A stretch of DNA of 64,000 bases from an uncultured Actinomycetes bacterium (GCA_937907435.1 CALCIA010000138.1:66757-130756), one strand, 5' to 3'. Numbered from the stretch's first letter, positions 1-9,190 are shown. Notes: a model not told the origin generated them from the letters alone. Translations and numbers: made by a program.

Positions 1-165
1 GACGCCCGTGGCCACCGACCTACGCCTGATCTCGGCGCTCATGCACGTGCTGAAGAACATCGAGCGGATGGGGGATGGGGGACCAGTGCGTGAACATCTG
101 CAAGGTCGTACCTCTCTCGGTTTACGAACCTCCCGCGGACCCGCGGATGATGGAGCTGATCCCTG
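1..165 (+). pseudogene. phoU fragment, frameshifted
   Basis: The first 165 bases translate to a segment closely matching the middle of the intact PhoU encoded at 12311-13021 (shared motifs VATDLRLISAL, DQCVNICKV and YEPPADP). A 7-base tandem duplication, GGGGGAT, at about 70-82 shifts the frame between the ERMG and DQCVN parts. The similarity stops abruptly near 165, where antisense pstC-like sequence begins. It is therefore a dead piece of a second phoU copy whose 5' part lies outside the window. Confidence 0.8.
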
Positions 166-167
166 AC

Positions 168-283
168 GATCAGCTTGGGGATCAGGAAGTAGAAGGCTCA
201 GAGGCCGGAGACAACCGAGGGGACCGCCGCGAGGAGGTCGACGAGGATGGTCAGGGAGCCCCGGATCCGCTTCTGGCAGAGCT
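168..283 (-). pseudogene. pstC fragment
   Basis: On the minus strand this stretch encodes RGSLTILVDLLAAVPSV followed by a glycine-leucine segment, nearly identical to an internal membrane region of the intact PstC at 14802-15803 (nucleotides 15352-15460). Only about 38 codons remain. The fragment faces the adjacent phoU fragment, whereas the intact phoU and pstC read in the same direction, so the piece arose by rearrangement and not by simple duplication of the operon. Confidence 0.75.
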
Positions 284-504
284 CGTTCCTGTGTCTGGTC
301 TCCTGCAGGCAGTTGAGCAGGACGGCCGCCGGTATTGATTGAGCCCCCGCGCACCGCACGACACTCTGGCCCGCCCAGCGCGGCCGGATGGATGACTGGA
401 GCCTCCTCCATGCCGGGACGCAGTCGGCGGACCGGCGCCCGAGAGGACCGTGAACTCGAGGGGCCTTGACGGTGACGGGCCCTTCATGGATGACACAGGA
501 ATTC
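284..504. other. intergenic, no gene recognised
   Basis: I see no convincing coding frame, RNA gene or repeat between the pstC fragment and the end of the P-type ATPase gene. The open frames here lack start signals and recognisable motifs. The sequence is probably rearrangement debris. Confidence 0.5.
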
Positions 505-2820
505 TCATGCCTGCGCGGCGGGGTCGGCGTCGCCGAGCGGCTGGCGGCGGCCAACCCTGCCGATCGTCGAGAACAGCAGCGAGAAGTTGCCGCGCAGCGA
601 GTTGGCGAACACGGTGCTGACGCTGGCGACCATCGCGAGCATCGCCCAGACTGGATACAGCACCCCGGTCGCTGCCAGCGGCACGCCGATGCCGTTGAAC
701 ACGAACGCCAGCGCGACGTTTTGCTTGGTGGTCCGGTAGCTGCGGCGGCTGATGTCGCGCGCGACGAGCACGGCGTCGAGCCGGTTGCCGACGATGATGA
801 TGTCGGAGGACTCGATCGCGATGTCGGTGCCCGCGCCCATCGCCACCCCGACGTCGGCCTGCATCAGCGCGGGCGCGTCGTTGATGCCGTCGCCGACCAT
901 CGCCACGCGGCCGTGGCGCTGCAGGTCGCGGATGATCTGCGCCTTGCCGTCGGGCAACACCCCGGCGTAGACCCGCTCGATGCCGACCTCGGCCGCGACG
1001 CGCTCGGCGGCCCGACGGTTGTCCCCGGTCACCAGGACGGGGACGATGCCCTGCCGCTGCATCTGCTCGACGGCGGTGCGGGCGTCGGCGCGGACCTCGT
1101 CGCCGAGGGCGATGAGTCCCAGCGGGCGGCCGGCGCGGCTGACGGCGACGACGGTCCGCCCGGCCGCCTCCAACTCCGCCAGACTCTGCTGGAGCGCGGT
1201 GAGATCGACGCCGCGGCCGGCGAGAAATGCGGGCTTGCCGACGAGCAGCTCGTCGCCGTCCAGCGCCGCGCGCACGCCGTGGCCGGCGAAGGCCTCGAAC
1301 GCCTCGGGATTGCCAAAGCTCAGCCGGCGCTCGAACGCAGCGGTGACGATGGCCTGACCGATGGGGTGCTCGGAGTTGGACTCGGCGGCGGCAGCGACGC
1401 CAAGCAGCCCGCGTTCGTCAGCGCCGGTCACCTCCAGCTCGCGGACGGTGAACTGCCCCTCGCTCAGGGTCCCGGTCTTGTCCAGCGCGATGTGCCCGAC
1501 CGAGCGGAACGCCTGGAACGCCTCGCCGGTGCGCATGAGGATACCCTGTTCGGCGGCGTCGCCGGCGCCGCGCACGATGGCGAGCGGGGCGGCGATGCCG
1601 ACGGCGCATGGGTAGCCCATCACCAGCACGCTGAGGCCGGCGAACACCGCCCGGTGGAGGCTGGGCTCACCGCCGACGAGCGCGACGCCCGCACCCCAGA
1701 ACAGCGCGGCCAGGGCCGCGGTCGAGAGCACGACCGGCGCGTAGACCTTCAGGATGCGGTCGACCAGGTGCAGGATGCCGGGCTTGAGCGCGCGGGCGTC
1801 CTCGATCTGGCGGATGACCTGCTGCAGGAAGCTCGCCTCGCCGACGCGGGTGACCTCGACCAGCAGCGTGCCGGTCCCGTTGATCGAGCCGCCGACGACC
1901 TCGTCGCCTTCGAGCTTCTCGGCGGGCATCGACTCGCCGGTGACCAGCGACTCGTCCACGGCCGAGCGGCCCGAGACCACGCGGCCGTCGACCGGCACGC
2001 GCTCGCCGGGACGGATCCGCGCCAGCTCGCCGACGGCCACGTCCTCCACGGCGACCTCGCGCTCGGTGCCGTCGCGGACGACGCCCACGGTGTCGGGCTG
2101 CAGGTCCAGCAGCTTCTTGACCGATTGCGAGCTGCGGGTACGCACCAGCAGCGAGAGCCACTCCGAGAACGTGTGGTAGGTCACGACGAGGACCGACACC
2201 GCGAAGAAACCCGTGGTTGGATAATGCATGGGCCGGGCGGCGAGCCCGATGACCCCGCCGGTCAACCCCGCGAAGGCGCCGGCCTGCAGCAGCACGTGCT
2301 GGTTGAGGATGCCGCGACGCAGCGACTGTGCGGCCATCCGCAGGAAGTGCGGGGTGACGACGAACACCGACAGCGCCGCCAGCGCGCCGACCACCCAGGC
2401 CACCCACCCCCCGGGGTTGCCCCACAGCCCCCAGAGCATCAGCCCGATCGCGAGCACGCCCAAGCCGGTGGAGATCAGCAGCCGAGAACCCTCGCGCACG
2501 AGCTCGTCCTCTTCCTCCTCGAAGCTGCGGGTCTTGCGCGGGTCCGAGACCGTGTAGCCGATGTCGCGCAGCGTCCCGACGAGCTGCTCGGGCGAGGCCC
2601 GGTCGGGGTCGTACTCGATCAGCGCCTGCTCGTGCGTGAGGCTGACCGCGACCCTCTCCACGCCCGCCTGGCGGCCCAGCGCTTTCTCGATCGTGCCCGT
2701 GCACAGCGAGCAGTGCAGACCGCCGATCCTGGCACGCACCCGGGCCAGACCCTCGTCGGTGCGTCCCTCGTCCTCCCAGAACTGGTTGACCCCCCGCTCT
2801 CGTTCGACGGTTGTGCTCAC
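505..2820 (-). CDS. P1B-type heavy-metal (probably copper) ATPase
   Basis: A 771-residue metal-exporting P-type ATPase of the inner membrane. It has one N-terminal HMA metal-binding domain (GLHCSLC, Cys37 and Cys40), membrane helices, a TGES actuator loop, the phosphorylation motif [10 protein letters not shown] (Asp447), the P1B signature SEHPIGQAI and the hinge [10 protein letters not shown]. The transmembrane metal motif is YPC (residues 403-405) instead of the CPC usual for CopA, so metal and oxidation-state preference are uncertain. The GTG start overlaps the stop of the copZ-like gene by 3 bases, implying translational coupling. The MerR-type promoter ahead of the pair and the nearby Csp and cupredoxin genes favour copper. 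A long opposite-strand frame covers the gene but has no protein-like features. Confidence 0.93.
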   Translation of the reverse strand: MSTTVERERGVNQFWEDEGRTDEGLARVRARIGGLHCSLCTGTIEKALGRQAGVERVAVSLTHEQALIEYDPDRASPEQLVGTLRDIGYTVSDPRKTRSFEEEEDELVREGSRLLISTGLGVLAIGLMLWGLWGNPGGWVAWVVGALAALSVFVVTPHFLRMAAQSLRRGILNQHVLLQAGAFAGLTGGVIGLAARPMHYPTTGFFAVSVLVVTYHTFSEWLSLLVRTRSSQSVKKLLDLQPDTVGVVRDGTEREVAVEDVAVGELARIRPGERVPVDGRVVSGRSAVDESLVTGESMPAEKLEGDEVVGGSINGTGTLLVEVTRVGEASFLQQVIRQIEDARALKPGILHLVDRILKVYAPVVLSTAALAALFWGAGVALVGGEPSLHRAVFAGLSVLVMGYPCAVGIAAPLAIVRGAGDAAEQGILMRTGEAFQAFRSVGHIALDKTGTLSEGQFTVRELEVTGADERGLLGVAAAAESNSEHPIGQAIVTAAFERRLSFGNPEAFEAFAGHGVRAALDGDELLVGKPAFLAGRGVDLTALQQSLAELEAAGRTVVAVSRAGRPLGLIALGDEVRADARTAVEQMQRQGIVPVLVTGDNRRAAERVAAEVGIERVYAGVLPDGKAQIIRDLQRHGRVAMVGDGINDAPALMQADVGVAMGAGTDIAIESSDIIIVGNRLDAVLVARDISRRSYRTTKQNVALAFVFNGIGVPLAATGVLYPVWAMLAMVASVSTVFANSLRGNFSLLFSTIGRVGRRQPLGDADPAAQA

Positions 2821-3032
2821 GCCGCCCCCCTAACCTCGTAGCCGACCTGCTCGATGCGCGAGCGGACGGCCGCCTCATCGCTCTGTGCCTCGTCGAGTAA
2901 TACCGCCACCGCGCCGGCCCGATGGTCGGCCTTGACGTGGCGGATGCCGTCGAGGTCTTGCACAGCGCGCTCGATCCGGCGCTCGCAGCCGGTGCAGCTC
3001 ATGCCGCCGACGCTGATGCGTACCTGTTCCAT
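2817..3032 (-). CDS. CopZ-like HMA metallochaperone
   Basis: A 71-residue single HMA domain protein with the metal-binding motif GGMSCTGC (Cys13, Cys16) and the usual ferredoxin-like pattern ending in EQVGYEV. It should bind Cu(I) in the cytosol and hand it to the ATPase encoded immediately downstream. I chose the ATG at 3032 because the HMA fold starts there; an in-frame codon at 3062 would add ten residues lying in the promoter leader. First gene of the two-gene copper operon, behind a MerR-type promoter. Confidence 0.88.
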   Translation of the reverse strand: MEQVRISVGGMSCTGCERRIERAVQDLDGIRHVKADHRAGAVAVLLDEAQSDEAAVRSRIEQVGYEVRGAA

Positions 3033-3070
3033 GACGCCTCCTGTAGCTCCGAATATGGTCATTGCCTACC

Positions 3071-3101
3071 ACGATAGCCTTCCATCTGACTGGAATGTCA
3101 A
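3071..3101 (-). promoter_or_regulatory. MerR/CueR-type promoter of the copZ-ATPase operon
   Basis: Read on the minus strand: a -35 box TTGACA (3096-3101), a 19-base spacer holding the dyad TTCCA-N6-TGGAA, and a -10 box TATCGT (3071-3076). A 19-base spacer with a centred dyad is the hallmark of promoters untwisted by MerR-family activators such as CueR. Similar dyads precede the ccdA-like and csp genes. The MerR gene at 8744 is the obvious regulator, by inference. Confidence 0.75.
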
Positions 3102-3139
3102 GTCTTTCGACGGACGCCCCCAGCCTTCCAGTTCGCTCG

Positions 3140-3324
3140 AGGCAGCTCAGATCGGCCCGCTCCTCCTCGCCCGCCCGGCGCCACCGCCGGACCCATCCAT
3201 GGGCGGTCGACCTCGATACGTTCGAGGCGGCCGCGGCCGCCTCGAACGTCAGGCCGTCCTCTTCGACGAGCGCCACCAGGCGTCGTCTTCCGAGCGGGGT
3301 CAGCGGGGCGTCACGGTGCTGCAT
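3140..3324 (-). pseudogene. IS481-type transposase N-terminal fragment
   Basis: The minus strand encodes about 60 residues beginning MQHRDAPLTPLGRRRLV, followed by a helix-turn-helix (AAAASNVSRSTAHGWVRR) and then GEEERADLS. This matches the start of IS481-family transposases. The catalytic core is missing: the frame runs into the copZ promoter region. Dead insertion-sequence remnant. Confidence 0.6.
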
Positions 3325-3528
3325 CCGGGTCCTCCTCGAGGTCGGGGGCTTCGACACCCACAGCCTCTCGGCGGGCCCGGATCTACTTCATGGCGTTCAG
3401 GACGTGGTGAGGCAGGTCATCTAGAACACACCGTCGGGACCCGATCGAAACGAATGCCCCCCGGTACCACTTAATCATCGACTGCTCTGGAGCGCCGCCG
3501 GCGTCGTCAATCCGGTCCATCGCTCTGC

Positions 3529-3978
3529 TTATGAGGCGACGATCCTGCCCAAGTACATGTGCGCCTCGCACTCGTACGTGTAGGTCCCGGGATGAGGCGC
3601 TCGGACGGCGAGCGTCCTGGTGTCTCCGACCGGCACAGTGATCGCCGCATCGCCACCGCCTACGCCAAGTCCTGGAAACACCGTTCGCAACCCGCAGCCG
3701 CCGAGATAGTCGGTCAACCGCAGCCCAACGATCGGGCCAGCCGGGATGTGCAAGGTCGCGGGTGAGTAGGGCGTGCCGGTGAACGTCTTGCCCTCGACGA
3801 TCTCGAACACCGCCGCCCCCTTGGGCAACGCCGCCTGTCCGCCGCCGGCGTGGGCGCGGACACCGAGCACGACCGCTACCGCGAGCGCAGCCAGCGCGAG
3901 CGCGAGCGCGGCCACGCGCCGGACGCCCAAGGGCTTGCGCGACAGCCGATCATCCGCGTGCGGGGTGGGCTGGCTCAC
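3529..3978 (-). CDS. membrane-anchored cupredoxin-like protein
   Basis: A 149-residue protein with an N-terminal membrane anchor (about residues 23-45) and an extracytoplasmic cupredoxin-like domain. Its C-terminus, GTYTYECEAHMYLGRIVAS, carries a Cys-x2-His-x-Met cluster, typical of a type 1 copper loop. Its ATG overlaps the stop of the upstream CcdA-like gene (ATGA), so the two are co-translated. Probable role: copper binding or electron transfer at the outer face of the membrane, working with the CcdA-like protein. Cupredoxin assignment is from motif and fold pattern; the substrate is unknown. Confidence 0.75.
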   Translation of the reverse strand: MSQPTPHADDRLSRKPLGVRRVAALALALAALAVAVVLGVRAHAGGGQAALPKGAAVFEIVEGKTFTGTPYSPATLHIPAGPIVGLRLTDYLGGCGLRTVFPGLGVGGGDAAITVPVGDTRTLAVRAPHPGTYTYECEAHMYLGRIVAS

Positions 3979-4901
3979 GAGAGCTGACCATAGTTGACCA
4001 GGAAGTAATAGACGAGATAGGCGCCGGTGGCGATGAACAGTGCGCCGGTGGCGAGCTCAAGCCAGTGCCCGACTAGCCGGCGGCGCACGCCGGAGATGAC
4101 GCGCTCGCCCAACAACGCCAGCGCCAGCAGAAGCGCGGCGATCGAGGCACCGTACAGCACCGTCGTAGCAGGCGCCAGCCAGAACGCCCCGGTGGTCAGG
4201 GGCGCAAGCGCGATCCCGAGGAAGATCGGCAGCGTGCACGTATGCGACGCCGCGCCATACGCACAGCCGAATGCGTACAGCCGCGCCGAACCCTTACCGC
4301 GCGCCTCAAGCGCCCGCCCGTATGCGCGGCCCCCGGGATTACGGGCCGCGAGCGCCTGCAGCCACTGGCTGCCACCGCTCAACAGTGCATACCCCAGCGC
4401 TACGAACACCAGGCCGACCGCCGCCACCAGATACACGAGGTAGTTGTATGCCACCGCTCCCACCGCCCCGACAAAAAGCCCCGCGAGCGCGTAGAACGAC
4501 ACGATCCCCAGCGCGACCAACGCCGCGGCGCGCAGCGGCAGCCGTGCCTGGTCGGGCCGCTGCTCGCCGAGCAGGTACAGCAAGAACGACGGCGTGATCG
4601 CGATGCTGCACGGCGAGAAGAACGACGCGGCGCCACCCACCACCGCTAGCGCCAGCAACAGGGGCGCCGGCACCGCCGAGCCCTCGCCGAGCACCCGCCC
4701 GGCGACGTGCACGTACAGCCAAGCGCCGACCCAGAACAGCGAGCCAAGCGCGATCAGCGCGCCGACGCCGCCAAGGACCTTGCGCGATGAGGTCCGCTCG
4801 CGACGCAAGACTTCCCGACCCTCATGGCCGGCCCCTGGCACCGGCGGCTCGGCTACCGTCGAGCCGTCCGCGGGCGCCTGATTCGCCGGTGCTACAGGCA
4901 C
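3975..4901 (-). CDS. CcdA/DsbD-type transmembrane thiol-disulfide carrier
   Basis: A 308-residue polytopic membrane protein of the CcdA family. The paired cysteine motifs of that family are present: FFSPCSIAITP in one membrane segment and FGCAYGAASHTCTLPI in another. Such proteins pass electrons from the cytoplasm to extracytoplasmic thiols. I chose the GTG at 4901 because a GGGAGG ribosome site lies 7 bases before it and the upstream extension would run through the MerR-type operator at 4961-4975. Downstream it overlaps the cupredoxin gene. The copper-type promoter and partner suggest a role in keeping periplasmic copper sites reduced or in copper delivery. Confidence 0.85.
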   Translation of the reverse strand: MPVAPANQAPADGSTVAEPPVPGAGHEGREVLRRERTSSRKVLGGVGALIALGSLFWVGAWLYVHVAGRVLGEGSAVPAPLLLALAVVGGAASFFSPCSIAITPSFLLYLLGEQRPDQARLPLRAAALVALGIVSFYALAGLFVGAVGAVAYNYLVYLVAAVGLVFVALGYALLSGGSQWLQALAARNPGGRAYGRALEARGKGSARLYAFGCAYGAASHTCTLPIFLGIALAPLTTGAFWLAPATTVLYGASIAALLLALALLGERVISGVRRRLVGHWLELATGALFIATGAYLVYYFLVNYGQLS

Positions 4902-4954
4902 CGAAAGGCCTCCCAGCGAAACGGCGCCAGTCGATCCGGTTCCATCGCTGATCG

Positions 4955-4981
4955 AGATTACTCCATCGACTGGAGGGTCAA
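4955..4981 (-). promoter_or_regulatory. MerR-type operator ahead of the ccdA-cupredoxin operon
   Basis: On the minus strand TTGACC (4976-4981) is followed by the dyad CTCCA-TCGAC-TGGAG (4961-4975) and then TAATCT. It closely resembles the copZ and csp operators in sequence and position. Spacing between the best -35 and -10 boxes is shorter here, so the exact promoter is less certain than the dyad. Confidence 0.6.
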
Positions 4982-5446
4982 GACCGGAGCGCGCACGCCA
5001 TGCGCCCGACTGGCGCGTCGGCATCGCCGCGGTTCGCGGCGTGTAGAGACGAGTGACAGTGATCGACGCCCGCCCGACGCAAGCGTCGACTCGTGTCGAC
5101 GCGGGATACCACAGCCACGAGAATGCAGGGCCCTCGATCTCGCAGCGGGCCGCTACCACAACGTGCGGCTCAACGGATCACGGAGGGGGTCGGACTGTAC
5201 GTCGACCAGGACCCGCCGTTTTGGGTCGGTGCCGCACCACGGTCCCCGGATCGACGGTCGCGCCCTATAACAAGATCCTCGACGCGCGGTCCACGCGCTG
5301 GGGAGCGCGGTGGACTGGTCCGACACCGAGATACGCGCCGCGGGCACACGGGCAGCGCTTCCGGTCATCCCGCTGTGGCTGTCGATGCGCCTGATCACCC
5401 AGGGCCGACGGGCTCACCGGGGGCGGCCCGGCGTACACTCCCAGAC
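4982..5446. other. intergenic, possible decayed coding sequence
   Basis: About 465 bases without an intact gene. At 5303-5400 the plus strand reads DWSDTEIRAAG then TRAALPVIPLWLS, which looks protein-like, but it has no start or matching upstream frame and runs into other frames. Probably the tail of a decayed gene; I cannot name the family. Confidence 0.35.
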
Positions 5447-6040
5447 ATGCCGGGTGATCGTGATCGTGGTGGGGTGGCCGCTCGCCTGCTCGGTGGTGCT
5501 GGGGTGGTCGCGGGTTGCGTGCCGATGGTCGCGATGGTTCCAAGCGGGGTCGCCAGTGTGTTCGCGCTGGTCGGTCTGGGCGCTGGTAGCGGCGCGGTCG
5601 CGTCGCTGTCGCCGGCCCTGTCGCCTGTCGCTCAACCACTGCTGCTTGCCGCAACGGCGCTGGTGGCGGTGTCGCATCTGCGTTGCGGTCGTCTGGCGGT
5701 CGTGTCGGCGGCCGCTGGTGGCGCGCTGTTGTACCTCGGCATGTATGTCCTCACCGGGCCCGATGGTCGCGGGTCGGCCGTTTTGTTCTACCCGGGTTTG
5801 GCATTGTTTCTGGGTAGCTATCTGGTTCCGGTGATCCGCCGGCGCCGGGGGCGCTGCAGACCGGTGCTGAGCCTGCGGCGGACGCGGGTGCTGCTGGGTG
5901 CGACCTTGGTGTCGAGCGCGATCGCCGTGGCTTCGGTGGCGGCGCTCGGGTCGGGGGCTGCGACCGCGAGCGGTGACCGAGGGCATGGAGGAGTCCACGC
6001 GGCGCCCGGCACGATGCCGGGCATGAGCATGAGCCACTAG
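5447..6040 (+). CDS. small multi-pass membrane protein with Met/His-rich tail
   Basis: A 197-residue hydrophobic protein with about four or five predicted membrane segments; the first contains GVVAGCVPMVAMVPSG and another contains ALVAVSHLRCGRL. The C-terminus ends HGGVHAAPGTMPGMSMSH, a Met/His cluster of the kind that binds copper. The start at 5447 is chosen because the hydrophobic protein begins there; the frame is open further upstream but encodes only Arg/Pro-rich sequence. I do not recognise the family. The layout recalls small MerT/MerC-like metal transporters, but this is only resemblance. It sits inside the copper cluster. Confidence 0.6.
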   Translation: MPGDRDRGGVAARLLGGAGVVAGCVPMVAMVPSGVASVFALVGLGAGSGAVASLSPALSPVAQPLLLAATALVAVSHLRCGRLAVVSAAAGGALLYLGMYVLTGPDGRGSAVLFYPGLALFLGSYLVPVIRRRRGRCRPVLSLRRTRVLLGATLVSSAIAVASVAALGSGAATASGDRGHGGVHAAPGTMPGMSMSH

Positions 6041-6136
6041 ATGATTGATTCCACGGGATCCCCCCGTGGGCAAGGGCTTTCACGCAGAGAAGCCGAAGTC
6101 GACGGTGCTGAGGCAACCGTCGACCGAAAGGCAACG

Positions 6137-6995
6137 ATGCACGCCGACCTCGACACTCTCTGCACCACGGTTTATTGCACGGCGGACGATCTCCTGCCGG
6201 ATAAACCGGGGAATGCCCGCCGTCGGGTCACCGACGCCGAGGTGGCGACGCTCTGCGTCGCCCAGGCGATCATGGGCATCCCCTCCGACCGCCGCTTCCT
6301 GGCCGTCGCCCGCAAGCGCCTCGCCCACCTGTTCCCCGAGCTTCCGAGACAGTCCGCTACCACAAGCGCCGGGCCCGCCTGGCCGAGACGATCGAGTGGC
6401 CGGTCGGCGTCTTCGCAGCCGGATCCTCCGGCTTCCACGATGACCTGCTGCTGATCGACTCGACGCCGGTGGAGTGCGCCCGGTCGGTCGAGACGACGAG
6501 GCGCTCGGCCCTGGCCGACGCCGCCGACTACGGATACTGCGCCTCCCACTCCCGCTTCTTTTGGGGCTTCCGACTGCATTGCCTCTTCGCTCCCGACCGC
6601 ACGCCGAGGGCATTCACCCTCGCCTCCCCGAAGCGTCGAGCGCGAGGTGGGGGCTGGAGTTGCTGGAGCGTGCCGAGCGGGTCGGCGGCGAGACCGTGAT
6701 CGGCGACAAGGGCTATGCCGGCAAGGGATTCGCCGAGGCCGTCGGCGAACTGGAGGCCACGATCGTCAGGCCGGCCCGCAAGGACGAGCCCGCCAACGGC
6801 CTTCACCTCGCCCCGATCCGGCGGCGGATCGAGTCGATCTTCTGGACCTGCAAGGACATCCTCACCCTCGGGCGCCATGGCGCCCGCACCCTCCACAACC
6901 TGCGGGTGCGCATCGCGCAGCGGTTCCTGGCCCTTGCTGCGGGCATCGCCCTGAACCACAAGCTGGGGCGTCCGAGCCGCGCGCTGGTCGACTGA
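6137..6995 (+). pseudogene. IS982-family transposase, two frameshifts
   Basis: Three reading frames together spell an IS982-type transposase: an N-terminal part from MHADLDTLCTTVYC, a middle part with LLIDSTPVECAR and YGYCASHSRFFWGFRLH, and a C-terminal part with GDKGYAGKGF and RRRIESIFWTCKD. The frame changes near 6345 and 6640, so no full-length protein can be made. No room remains for a right terminal repeat, because the following IS630-like remnant abuts its stop codon. Confidence 0.85.
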
Positions 6996-7887
6996 GGTCG
7001 CGGACCGAGTGGTGTGATCCCCGCTTTATCCACTTCGTTTTCAACCCGGCGAACCAGCGCTCGACCAGGTTGAGCCAGGAGCTGTAGGTGGGGGTGAAAT
7101 GGAAGGTGAAGCGCGGATGGCCTCTCAGCCACCGCCGGATCTGCGGCGTCTTGTGGGTCGAGGAGTTGTCGAGCACGACGTGGACTCCAGCCCGTCGGGG
7201 ACCGAGCGCTCGATCAGGTTCAGGAACCTGCGGAACTCTCGGCGCGGTGCCGCGGGGTCATCTCGGCGATCACGTTCCCCGAGGCCGAGTCGAGGGCGGC
7301 GTAGAGGTTGGTGGTGCCGTTGCGGACGTAGTCGTGGGTCCGGCGCTCGGGGACCCCCGGCATCAGGGGCAGGATCGGGGCGGGGCGCTCCAGCGCCTGG
7401 ATCTGTGACTTCTCGTCGACGCAGAGCACCACCGCCGCCTCGGGCGGGTTCAGATAGAGCCCGACGATGTCACGGACCTTATCGACGAACTGAGGGTCGG
7501 GCGAGATCTTGAAGTGCTCCGATCGATGGGGTCTCAGGCCGAAGGCCCGCCAGATGCGGCTGATCGCGGTCTGATTGAGGCCGGTCACGGGGGCCATCGA
7601 GCGGGTCGACCAGTGGGTCGCGTCGGGCGGGCTCTCCTCCAAGGTCTTCACGATCACCCGCTCGGCGTCGGCGTCCGTGATCTTCCGCGGCTGACCGGGT
7701 GCCGAGTTCGTCGCGCAGTCCGTCGAGCCCCCGCCCGGCGAACCGCTCGCGCCAGCGCCCGACGTCTACGTCGTGCAGCCGAGCCGGGCCGCGATCTCCT
7801 TGCTCTGCTCGCCGTCGGCGGCCGCCAGCGCTCCAGCGTCTCGCGCTCCTCCTCGCTCAGCGTCACGTCCACACGTCGGAGCATCAC
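6996..7887 (-). pseudogene. IS630-family transposase, frameshifted and 3'-truncated
   Basis: On the minus strand the frames contain an N-terminal part (VTLSEEERETLERW), a central part with SMAPVTGLNQTAISRIWRAFG and the first catalytic Asp (VVLCVDEKSQIQAL), then MLDNSSTHKT and WLNLVERWFAGL carrying the second Asp and the Glu. The frame changes near 7660 and again near 7200, and the last 40 or so residues after VRDLS are missing where the IS982 remnant begins. Inactive element, probably truncated by recombination with its neighbour. Confidence 0.85.
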
Positions 7888-8253
7888 GACCTCCCATCGT
7901 CACCTGTGATGGCGACGACTTCGACGGCGAAAGGCCTATACCTGCCGACTAACGACTCAGGTCACTAGCTCGGCGGAGCGCGTCGCCGAGCGGCGGGGTC
8001 GCCTGGGTTGAATCTAGGAGGCGCTCGGCAGACGAGCGGTCGGGCCCGCCTGCGCACCGCCCGCTCGGGGCGTGACGCGCCTTGGGTCCGAGCCGACCGA
8101 AGAGGCAGCCAGCGGGGATGTGCAGGGGCATGTCGCGCAGGGCGCGGGGTGCCGTCCGTGTAGACCCTCCAGGCTCTCGACCCACAGTGGGACACCTGAC
8201 GTTCCGGGTCGCTCATCTCGGCAGGGCTCGCGCCCACGCGCCTGGTCTTCCCG
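7888..8253. other. intergenic, no gene recognised
   Basis: About 365 bases between the IS630 remnant and the copper-storage gene. The short open frames on both strands are Arg/Pro-rich, overlap each other and lack ribosome sites, so I do not call a gene. Confidence 0.4.
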
Positions 8254-8592
8254 TTAGGGGGCCATCGCCCGGCACCGTTCGGCGGCGCGCCGGCACGCCT
8301 GCGCGCATTCGCGCATCAGCTCATCGTCGAAGCGCTCGCACTCGGTCGCGCAGGCGTCGCAGGCCTCGGCGCATTGGTCACACAGTCCAGCGGCGTGCCC
8401 GGAGTCCCGCGCGAGCAGCGTCGCGCCCGCCTGGCAGAGAGTCGCGCAGTCCAGACAAAGCTGGACGCATCGGACCATCGCCGTATCTGCGGCGGCGATG
8501 CAACGCTGCGCGCAGGCCTCACAGGTGGCGACGCACTCCGCGCACGCGTCCAGACATTGGCGGTTCTTCTCGGGAACGAGCTGCGGGGCCAT
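8254..8592 (-). CDS. Csp-type four-helix-bundle copper-storage protein
   Basis: A 112-residue, Cys-rich, all-helical protein with regularly spaced CxxC and CxxxC motifs (CLDACAECVATCEAC, CVQLCLDCATLC, CDQCAEACDACATEC), the pattern of the Csp/DUF326 family whose four-helix bundle is lined with cysteines holding many Cu(I) ions. There is no signal peptide, so it resembles the cytosolic Csp3 type. I chose the ATG at 8592 because GGGAGG lies 8 bases before it; a GTG 9 bases upstream is the alternative. A near-perfect MerR-type palindrome precedes the gene, linking it to the copper regulon. Confidence 0.88.
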   Translation of the reverse strand: MAPQLVPEKNRQCLDACAECVATCEACAQRCIAAADTAMVRCVQLCLDCATLCQAGATLLARDSGHAAGLCDQCAEACDACATECERFDDELMRECAQACRRAAERCRAMAP

Positions 8593-8623
8593 CGGGGCCA
8601 CCTCCCTTCGGTCTCTCGCCTCA

Positions 8624-8654
8624 TCCTAATCCCTCCAATGCACTGGAGGGTAAA
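8624..8654 (-). promoter_or_regulatory. MerR-type promoter of the copper-storage gene
   Basis: The palindrome CCCTCCA-N6-TGGAGGG at 8631-8650 lies between TTTACC (8649-8654) and TTAGGA (8624-8629) with a 19-base spacer, read on the minus strand. It is the best conserved of the three dyads in the copper cluster. Confidence 0.75.
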
Positions 8655-8743
8655 AGTTCGGCCGTGAGGCGACCGGCGTCGAGAGCATTCCTTCCAACCT
8701 GATGAAGGGTCGAGGAGCCGGCGGCCGTGCTACCGTCGGGTCC

Positions 8744-9190
8744 GTGGGCGCCTCCGAAGAACTCAGGATTGGCCAGCTCGCAGAGCGGCTGGACATCAAC
8801 CCCCGGACGATCCGCTTCTACGAGCAGGCTGGCGTCCTCCCTGAGCCGGAGCGCTCCCCCGGGGGCTATCGCCTCTACACCGCAGACGACGAGGCGCGAC
8901 TGCGGTTCATCAAGACGGCTCAGCGCCTCGGCCTGACATTGGGCGCAATCCGCGAGGTCCTCGCCTTCCGCGACCGGGACGAGCGCCCGTGCCCTTACGT
9001 CGCGCAGCTCATCGCTCAGCGCGTCGCCGAGGTTGACCAGCGCATGCGCGAGCTGCGCACTCTCAAGAACGACCTCAAGACGCTGCAGCAGCGCATCGCC
9101 ACGGAGGGCGTCGCGCCCGCCAAGGGCCAGTTCTGCCACTACATCGAGACGGGCGCCGCAGCCAACCGCGACCATCCGGCCCAGGGTTAG
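8744..9190 (+). CDS. MerR-family metal-responsive regulator
   Basis: About 148 residues. The N-terminal winged helix (LRIGQLAERLDINPRTIRFYEQAG, PGGYRLYTADDEARLRFI) is followed by a long dimerisation helix and a C-terminal part with two single cysteines (RPCPY and GQFCHY) about 55 residues apart. A Cys pair in this region is used by CueR/ZntR-type sensors, although their two ligands usually lie closer together. It likely activates the three 19-base-spacer promoters in this cluster. I favour the GTG at 8744, because a dyad CCTTC-N9-GAAGG at 8690-8708 overlaps the earlier ATG at 8702; the ATG would add 14 residues. The metal is inferred from the regulon. Confidence 0.85.
   Translation: MGASEELRIGQLAERLDINPRTIRFYEQAGVLPEPERSPGGYRLYTADDEARLRFIKTAQRLGLTLGAIREVLAFRDRDERPCPYVAQLIAQRVAEVDQRMRELRTLKNDLKTLQQRIATEGVAPAKGQFCHYIETGAAANRDHPAQG

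Noticed and set aside
466..2841. 791-codon open frame on the plus strand opposite the P1B ATPase
   Set aside because: It is the antisense shadow of a clearly conserved ATPase, is extremely rich in Asp, Arg and His, and has no domain or ribosome site.
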